Notes under the pieces: model-generated
The model's input: only the letters and a program-made list of their open reading frames with translations
Database searches by the model: none
Told to the model about the DNA's origin: nothing
Part shown: positions 32,523 to 36,841 of the stretch, one piece after another
How positions within the stretch are numbered: position 1 is the first letter of the stretch
Layout: the number at the start of each line of letters is the position of its first letter
Program-made: the position numbers and the translations under genes
Source: Acidobacteriota bacterium
GTDB lineage: Bacteria > Acidobacteriota > Thermoanaerobaculia > UBA5066
Length of the DNA: 36,841 nucleotides
Assembly (NCBI GenBank): GCA_003152095.1
Contig: PLZI01000045.1
Coordinates: 29,218 to 66,058 of the forward strand
Direction of reading: 5' to 3'

Positions 32523-33515
32523 TCACGGCATGATGAACGCAGCGGCGGCCTGGTTGTATCCGACGCCCGAACCGACCATCACGAGCCGGTCGCCTGAACG
32601 GATTCTCTTCTTTGCGAGCGCGTCGTCGAGGGCCATCGGGATGCACGCGGACCCTGTGTAGCCCCACTCCTCCATGATGGTGTGCGTCCTCTCCATCGGC
32701 AGGCCGAGGTCGGCCATGACGAGGTCGATCGACGGCTTGCGGACCTGCGTGAAGATGATGAAGTCGATGTCGGAGACGGAAAACCCGGATCCCGCGGCGA
32801 GCTTGCGCACGAGCCTCGGCCAGCCCTCGTGGTTGATCTCCGGCGGGTAGCGCTCGAGCATCTTCACCGTCGTCCGGCCGGCCTTCACCGACTCCACGGT
32901 CGCGGGCTCGTAGGTGCCCCCCGAGTAGATTCCCCAGTACTTGTGGTACGCGCCGCCCGCCTGCGCGGCGGCGCCCGCGAAGCCGGGCCGGTCGGCGCCG
33001 ACGAGCACGGCCGCGCCGGCTCCGTCCCCGTAGAAGAAGTTCAGCGGGTCGTCGGTCGCGGCCAGTTTGTGCATGAGGTAGACGCCGACCACGAGCACCG
33101 TGCGGATCGCCGGGTTGGTCGCGATCCAGCCGGCCGCGGAGGCCAGCGCGGTGGGAAACGACGCGCACGCGCACCCCACGTCGAAGGTGCCCGCGTTCAC
33201 GGCACCCAGCTTGTACTGAAGGACGACCGAGGTCGCCGGTGTGATGTAGTCCGGCGAGTCGGTGCCGAGGATGATCAGGTCGACGTCCTCGGGCCGCACG
33301 CCGGCGCGCTCGAGCGCCTGCCGGGCGGCGGGCAGAGCCACGTCCGAAGTGGCCCAGTCCTCAGGAGCGTTCCACCGGCAGCGGATCCCGGAGGACGCCT
33401 CCATCTTGTCGACGAACTCGGGTAAATGCGCGAACCGCTTGCGCAGGTCGTCATTGTGCACGCGGATCTCGGGGAGGTAACACCCTGTCGAAACGATCGA
33501 CGCGAATCGGTTCAT
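32523..33515 (-). CDS. KAS III homologue with non-canonical active site (Cys-Thr-Tyr)
   Basis: A 330-aa FabH-superfamily protein. The nucleophile is kept: C117 in FDVGCACASF aligns with E. coli FabH C112. Aligning DFIIFTQVRKPSI with DWLVPHQANLRII puts T256 at His244; 30 residues on, as in FabH, WGYTGSACIP puts Y286 at Asn274 (HGNTSAASVP). The His and Asn that drive malonyl decarboxylation are therefore absent, so a non-decarboxylating acyl transfer, hydrolysis or a different condensation is more likely (inference). ATG 33515 has only a weak ribosome site. A strong promoter lies 100 bp upstream with a palindrome just after its start point. The porin follows 136 bp downstream; the gap between them holds no gene. 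Confidence 0.88.
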   Translation of the reverse strand: MNRFASIVSTGCYLPEIRVHNDDLRKRFAHLPEFVDKMEASSGIRCRWNAPEDWATSDVALPAARQALERAGVRPEDVDLIILGTDSPDYITPATSVVLQYKLGAVNAGTFDVGCACASFPTALASAAGWIATNPAIRTVLVVGVYLMHKLAATDDPLNFFYGDGAGAAVLVGADRPGFAGAAAQAGGAYHKYWGIYSGGTYEPATVESVKAGRTTVKMLERYPPEINHEGWPRLVRKLAAGSGFSVSDIDFIIFTQVRKPSIDLVMADLGLPMERTHTIMEEWGYTGSACIPMALDDALAKKRIRSGDRLVMVGSGVGYNQAAAAFIMP

Positions 33516-33587
33516 GCCTGATCTCGTTCCGCTCGCCGCCCGGTCGGGCTAACGCGGCGGGAACCTTTCTCCCTACGCTCCAAAACC

Positions 33588-33604
33588 AAACACTCGGTAT
33601 GTTT
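33588..33604. promoter_or_regulatory. Operator candidate downstream of the KAS III/porin promoter
   Basis: AAACACTCGGTATGTTT is a 17-bp imperfect palindrome (5-bp arms AAACA/TGTTT plus an inner C/G pair). It sits about +5 to +21 relative to the predicted start, where a repressor would block transcription. It differs from O1/O2, so another regulator is likely, perhaps the single-domain TetR. Confidence 0.5.
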
Positions 33605-33615
33605 TCATTTTCGTG

Positions 33616-33645
33616 ATGCTAGGCACAGGCCATACAGTGTGTCAA
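33616..33645 (-). promoter_or_regulatory. Sigma70-type promoter of the KAS III-porin unit
   Basis: Minus strand: consensus TTGACA (33645-33640), 18-bp spacer, TAGCAT (33621-33616). The predicted start is near 33609, leaving a leader of about 95 nt before ATG 33515. Confidence 0.7.
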
Positions 33646-33671
33646 GCCGCCATTTGAACGGTTCGCTCCGT

Positions 33672-34535
33672 TCAGAGCCCCTTCAGGATTTCCTGCCTTT
33701 TCTTTTCATACTCGTCGGCGGTGATCAGGCCCTTGTCCCGGAGGTCCTTCAGCCGGCGGAGGCGTTCCGCCGGGTCCGCGGGCGCGGCGGCGGGGGCCGG
33801 AGGCGGTGCCATGACGGGAGGGACCGCGGGGGTCGCGGCGACCGGCTGAGGCTCGGGCGGCGTCGCGGCGGCCGGCGACAGGTCGAACACGAGCCAGTTC
33901 GTCCGCTCGCGTCCGAGCCACCGATCGCCGGGGACCAGGGCAGGCAGTCCGCCGCGCACCTCCGGCGCCTTCGCCGTCAGACGCACGTTCTCGGAGGTCT
34001 TCGCATCCCGCGGGTCCATCTTGGACGGCAGCGTGTCGACGTTCTCGACGTAGCCGATGTTGTCGAAGACGAGGTTGAGCTTCCCGTCCTTCACGAAGGC
34101 GATTCCGTCAGAGAACCGGACCGCCCCGAAGGTGAGGGCCTTCGGGACGTTGCGAACGGAGAAATAGACCCACTGGTCCGCGCCCGCCTTTCGCAGACCC
34201 TCCGTCAGCCTCGGCGCCAGCTGCGGGACGTCCTCGGCGGCGAGAAGTACGCTCTCGTCCCGCCACTTGAAGAACGAGAATTCCTCGATCCCGACGGCCG
34301 CGAGGATCTTCCCGACCTGCTCGCTCGAGAGCGTCGCCGGGTGCTCATACCGCGGCGCCGGGCCCGTTCCCGTTTTGGCGGACGATCGCAGGGAAACGAC
34401 CACCTGGCCTTGCTTGTAGAGGGAAATCTCGCGCGTGGTCGAGCTGCAGCCGGCGGCGGAGAGGAGCGCGCCCGAGAGAAATCCGGACACGGCGAACCGG
34501 CGGAATCGCCAGCGAGCGTGTGACCCCAAGGGCAT
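33672..34535 (-). CDS. SHOCT-domain lipoprotein
   Basis: A 287-aa secreted lipoprotein. The N-terminal RWRFRRFAVSGFLSGALLSAAGCSS is a lipoprotein signal with lipobox LSAAGC, so Cys is lipidated. The middle (35-215) is an unrecognised mixed alpha/beta domain (VVVSLRSSAK, KWRDESVLLAAEDVPQLAPRL, WVYFSVRNVPKAL). A Pro/Ala linker follows, and residues 255-287 (ERLRRLKDLRDKGLITADEYEKKRQEILKGL) are a SHOCT motif, a short helical oligomerisation module. GGGAGG abuts ATG 34535, so the in-frame TTG at 34529 with proper spacing may be the real start. Function unknown. Confidence 0.82.
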   Translation of the reverse strand: MPLGSHARWRFRRFAVSGFLSGALLSAAGCSSTTREISLYKQGQVVVSLRSSAKTGTGPAPRYEHPATLSSEQVGKILAAVGIEEFSFFKWRDESVLLAAEDVPQLAPRLTEGLRKAGADQWVYFSVRNVPKALTFGAVRFSDGIAFVKDGKLNLVFDNIGYVENVDTLPSKMDPRDAKTSENVRLTAKAPEVRGGLPALVPGDRWLGRERTNWLVFDLSPAAATPPEPQPVAATPAVPPVMAPPPAPAAAPADPAERLRRLKDLRDKGLITADEYEKKRQEILKGL

Positions 34536-34578
34536 CCTCCCTTTCCGGCCCGTCGAGACCGGACAGTTGGTTTATTTT

Positions 34579-34608
34579 AAGGTAGCGCCGGCGCTAACGC
34601 GGTGTCAA
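34579..34608 (-). promoter_or_regulatory. Promoter of the lipoprotein gene with palindrome in the spacer
   Basis: Minus strand: TTGACA (34608-34603), 18-bp spacer, TACCTT (34584-34579). A perfect 14-bp palindrome, TAGCGCCGGCGCTA, occupies 34583-34596, overlapping the -10 and half the spacer. A repressor bound there would block RNA polymerase. Confidence 0.62.
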
Positions 34609-34646
34609 GCATGAGCCTGCATCGCCTGCGTTTACGCGTCTGAGAC

Positions 34647-36500
34647 TCAGATCAGACGGGTCTTCTTGCGGTTCGCGAGCTTCTCGGTGAGCTGGAGGTT
34701 CCTCCGGATCTGCTCGAGCATCTTGGCCTCGAGGCCGCGCCCCACGGACACGCGCGTGTCCCGCCTCTTGGCGCGCCCGAATGCCTGGCGTGCGGCGCGC
34801 GCGTCGCCCAACGCGAGATACGCGAGGCCGAGATGCGTGAGACCCGTGGGCGTCTCGCCCAGGTCCGTGGCGCGGCGCAGACATTCGACCGCGCGATCGT
34901 ATTCGCGGCGCTTGTAGTGAACCCACCCCTTGGCGGCGAGGGGGAACTGGCGCATCTCCTTCGGCGAGAGCTTGAGCGAGAGGTCGGCGAGCTCCAGGGC
35001 CGCGTCGAGGTCCTCCCCCATCTCCGCCAGGGTCGACGCTCGCTGAAAATACGCGATCGAACGCGCGTAATTGGACTTCACGGCCCCGAGCATCTCTTCG
35101 GCGACGCGGCTGCCTTCACGAAACTTCCCCTCGGCCTTGAGAGCCTCGAGAAGCGTCGTGTACGCCGCCGCCGCGACCATCTCGCCCGGCGCACGCGAGA
35201 GGACGCGGCGCGTCGTGGCGACCGCTTCCGACGTCCGGCCCACGGCCGAGCACAGGAGCGCGTACGCGATGAGAAGCGTGGGGTTCTCCGGGTCGAGCTT
35301 CAGCGCGCGGCGATAGAGCGCCATGGCCTTCTGCGGGTCGCGTACCGCAGCTGCCTCGGCCTTGCGGGCGAGCTGAGCCGCCTCTCCCGTCACCTTCGGC
35401 AGCGCCCGCGCTCCTGACGGCGCGAGGAGCTTCGAAGCTTCCTGGTACTCGATGCGGTTCGGGTTCAGCTCGAGCGCCGACTGGAACCGCTCCGCCGCCT
35501 TCTGCGTCCATCCGCGGTCGAGGTAGCAGAGTCCGAGCTGGTAGAGCGCGTCCTCGTCGTCGGGATCGAGGCGCACGGCCTTCTGGAACGCTTCGGTCGC
35601 CTCGGCGAGCCGCCCGCGCTCGTAGGCGATCGTGCCGAGGAGCGAATAGGCCTGCGCGTTCTCGTCGAGCGTGACGGCCTTCTTCAGAAAAGTCTCCGCG
35701 CGCGCGAGCTGGCCCTTGAGCGCGAACAGAGCACCGAGCGTGAAATGCGGCAGGAAAGCGTCGGGCTTGACCGCGACCGCCTCCTTGAGGACCTCGAGCG
35801 CGTGGTCCGACCGACCGGCCTCGTTCTCGAGGACGCCCACGTACACGAGCGCGTCGAAGTGCTTCGGCTCCTTCGCAAGGACGGCGCGCAGCATCGCGGC
35901 CGCCCGATCCGTCTCGCCCTCGTTGAAGTACGTCTCGCCGAGAAAAAAGGCGAGGTCGGCGTTGCCCCTGTCCAGCCGATACGCGTCCTCGAGGACCTTT
36001 ACCGCCTTGTCCGGGTCGAGCGCGTAGAACGCGAACTCGGCGTCGGAGAGCAGCCCTTTGAAGCGCTCGCGCCGGTCCCCGGAAAAACCGCCGAGCATTC
36101 GCTCCTTGCGCTCGAGGAAGCGCTCGCGTTTCTCCATCGCGGTCATGTGGTGGTCGACGCGCGTCTCCCAGAGGTCGAGCAGCTCTTCCTCGACGAGGAG
36201 GCCCTTGCGCTCGAGCAGGTCCTTGAGTGCGAGGAGACCGGTCTGGGCGACGAAGCCGTTCTTCTCCTGGCGGTTGAGCGCATCGAGCAGCATCTTGAGC
36301 GTCTCGGCGCTGCGCTTGACGATCTCCTCGAGCACGCTGACGCGCTCGAGAAGGTGCTCGTCCATCGAGACGCCCTCTTCCTGCTGCGTCCCCTCCTCGT
36401 ATGCCTCGGCGGCTCCGGAGACGACGAGGAGCTTGCTCTGGCACTTGATGCAGTACTCGCGATCGAGCTCGTTCACCGCCCCGCAGACCTGGCAGATCAC
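34647..36500 (-). CDS. Zinc-ribbon and TPR-repeat protein
   Basis: A 617-aa cytoplasmic scaffold-type protein. The N-terminus [18 protein letters not shown] has C-x2-C-x11-C-x2-C, a zinc ribbon. Residues 45-140 are charged and helical, likely a coiled coil ([23 protein letters not shown]). From about 150 to 590 there are about a dozen TPR units (for example [64 protein letters not shown]). The C-terminus is basic. GTG 36500 overlaps the dehydrogenase TGA (GTGA), so it is translated with a beta-oxidation-type gene. TPR proteins mediate protein contacts; the partner is unknown. Confidence 0.85.
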   Translation of the reverse strand: MICQVCGAVNELDREYCIKCQSKLLVVSGAAEAYEEGTQQEEGVSMDEHLLERVSVLEEIVKRSAETLKMLLDALNRQEKNGFVAQTGLLALKDLLERKGLLVEEELLDLWETRVDHHMTAMEKRERFLERKERMLGGFSGDRRERFKGLLSDAEFAFYALDPDKAVKVLEDAYRLDRGNADLAFFLGETYFNEGETDRAAAMLRAVLAKEPKHFDALVYVGVLENEAGRSDHALEVLKEAVAVKPDAFLPHFTLGALFALKGQLARAETFLKKAVTLDENAQAYSLLGTIAYERGRLAEATEAFQKAVRLDPDDEDALYQLGLCYLDRGWTQKAAERFQSALELNPNRIEYQEASKLLAPSGARALPKVTGEAAQLARKAEAAAVRDPQKAMALYRRALKLDPENPTLLIAYALLCSAVGRTSEAVATTRRVLSRAPGEMVAAAAYTTLLEALKAEGKFREGSRVAEEMLGAVKSNYARSIAYFQRASTLAEMGEDLDAALELADLSLKLSPKEMRQFPLAAKGWVHYKRREYDRAVECLRRATDLGETPTGLTHLGLAYLALGDARAARQAFGRAKRRDTRVSVGRGLEAKMLEQIRRNLQLTEKLANRKKTRLI

Positions 36501-36841
36501 GGGAGCCTCTCGCCTCCCGGCCCGTCGTAGCGGTAAAAGCCGCGTCCCGTCTTCCGTCCATGCCAGCCCGCGTCGACCATCTGCACGAGGAGCGGGCACG
36601 GGCGGTACTTGTCGTCGCCGAGCCCCTGATGCAGGACGCGCAGGATCGCGAGGCACGTGTCGAGACCGATGAAGTCGGCGAGCGCCAACGGGCCCATCGG
36701 GTGGTTCATGCCGAGCTTCATGATGCCGTCCACCGCTTCGGGCGTTGCGACCCCCTCGTGCACCGCGAAAAACGCCTCGTTCAGCATCGGCAGGAGGATG
36801 CGGTTCGCGACGAAGCCGGGAAAGTCGCGGCACAAAAGCGC
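36497..36841 (-). CDS. 3-hydroxyacyl-CoA dehydrogenase, C-terminal part (truncated by window)
   Basis: The last 114 residues of a 3-hydroxyacyl-CoA (3-hydroxybutyryl-CoA) dehydrogenase; the NAD-binding domain lies beyond base 36841. The C-terminal domain is complete and typical: [58 protein letters not shown], and [17 protein letters not shown]. It oxidises L-3-hydroxyacyl-CoA to the 3-oxo form in beta-oxidation or butanoate metabolism. Its stop overlaps the start of the zinc-ribbon/TPR gene. PaaH, HbdA and Hbd cannot be separated on this fragment. Confidence 0.92.
   Translation of the reverse strand, partial: ALLCRDFPGFVANRILLPMLNEAFFAVHEGVATPEAVDGIMKLGMNHPMGPLALADFIGLDTCLAILRVLHQGLGDDKYRPCPLLVQMVDAGWHGRKTGRGFYRYDGPGGERLP

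Noticed and set aside
1-36841. tRNA, rRNA, CRISPR arrays, insertion sequences, riboswitches
   Set aside because: None was recognised by eye: no cloverleaf or rRNA-like stretch, no spaced repeats, no transposase motifs. A dedicated RNA covariance search was not possible here.

Overview
The window is a GC-rich chromosomal segment from a Gram-negative bacterium. A beta-barrel porin, a lipobox lipoprotein, a periplasmic binding protein and undecaprenyl-phosphate glycan genes point to a two-membrane cell. High GC, bacterial-type ProRS, an egtB-egtD pair without egtA/C/E beside it and a SHOCT lipoprotein would fit Acidobacteriota or a similar soil or sediment phylum. That placement is inference; no rRNA or tRNA gene is present to settle it. 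Both ends cut genes: mutY on the left and a 3-hydroxyacyl-CoA dehydrogenase on the right.

Layout. 1-9.9 kb: truncated mutY, then an O-antigen-ligase/TPR membrane protein on the plus strand. Facing it on the minus strand are a membrane glycosyltransferase, a second glycosyltransferase and a polyprenyl-phosphate sugar transferase, followed by a sphingolipid Delta4-desaturase (DES1) homologue and egtB-egtD (ergothioneine). 9.9-16 kb: maeB malic enzyme; an MBL-fold hydrolase coupled to a vapBC toxin-antitoxin pair; a decayed secreted-protein start; proS. 16-33.6 kb: an acyl-CoA/transport locus. It holds an aminotransferase and a TetR regulator; a minus-strand operon (KAS III-like enzyme, alpha/beta hydrolase, thiolase, a 105-aa protein with a conserved tandem repeat, SDR); a divergent unit of an unusual double-TetR regulator and a CoA-transferase; and a long minus-strand run of a second, active-site-divergent KAS III homologue, a porin, a complete Liv-type ABC importer (K,G,F,H,M) and an alpha/beta hydrolase. 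33.6-36.8 kb: a SHOCT lipoprotein, a zinc-ribbon/TPR protein and the dehydrogenase tail.

How it works together (inference). The 17-33.6 kb block looks like an uptake-and-catabolism system for an organic acid of unknown identity: porin and LivKHMGF for entry, CoA-transferase for activation, and KAS III/thiolase/SDR/hydrolases for carbon-carbon bond chemistry. The double-TetR protein probably controls it through two 19-bp operator-like sites, one at each divergent start. The first 10 kb pairs a lipid desaturase with surface-glycan and redox-thiol genes.

Two genome-style features recur. Seven genes that start transcription units have no Shine-Dalgarno but carry a TANNNT -10 hexamer 6-9 nt before the start codon, as expected of leaderless mRNAs. 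Ten within-operon junctions use 4-bp GTGA/ATGA stop-start overlaps, which fix many GTG starts. The most novel-looking items are the bacterial DES1 homologue next to egtBD, the double-TetR regulator with its paired operators, the KAS III homologue whose catalytic His and Asn are replaced, and the repeat protein under purifying selection.
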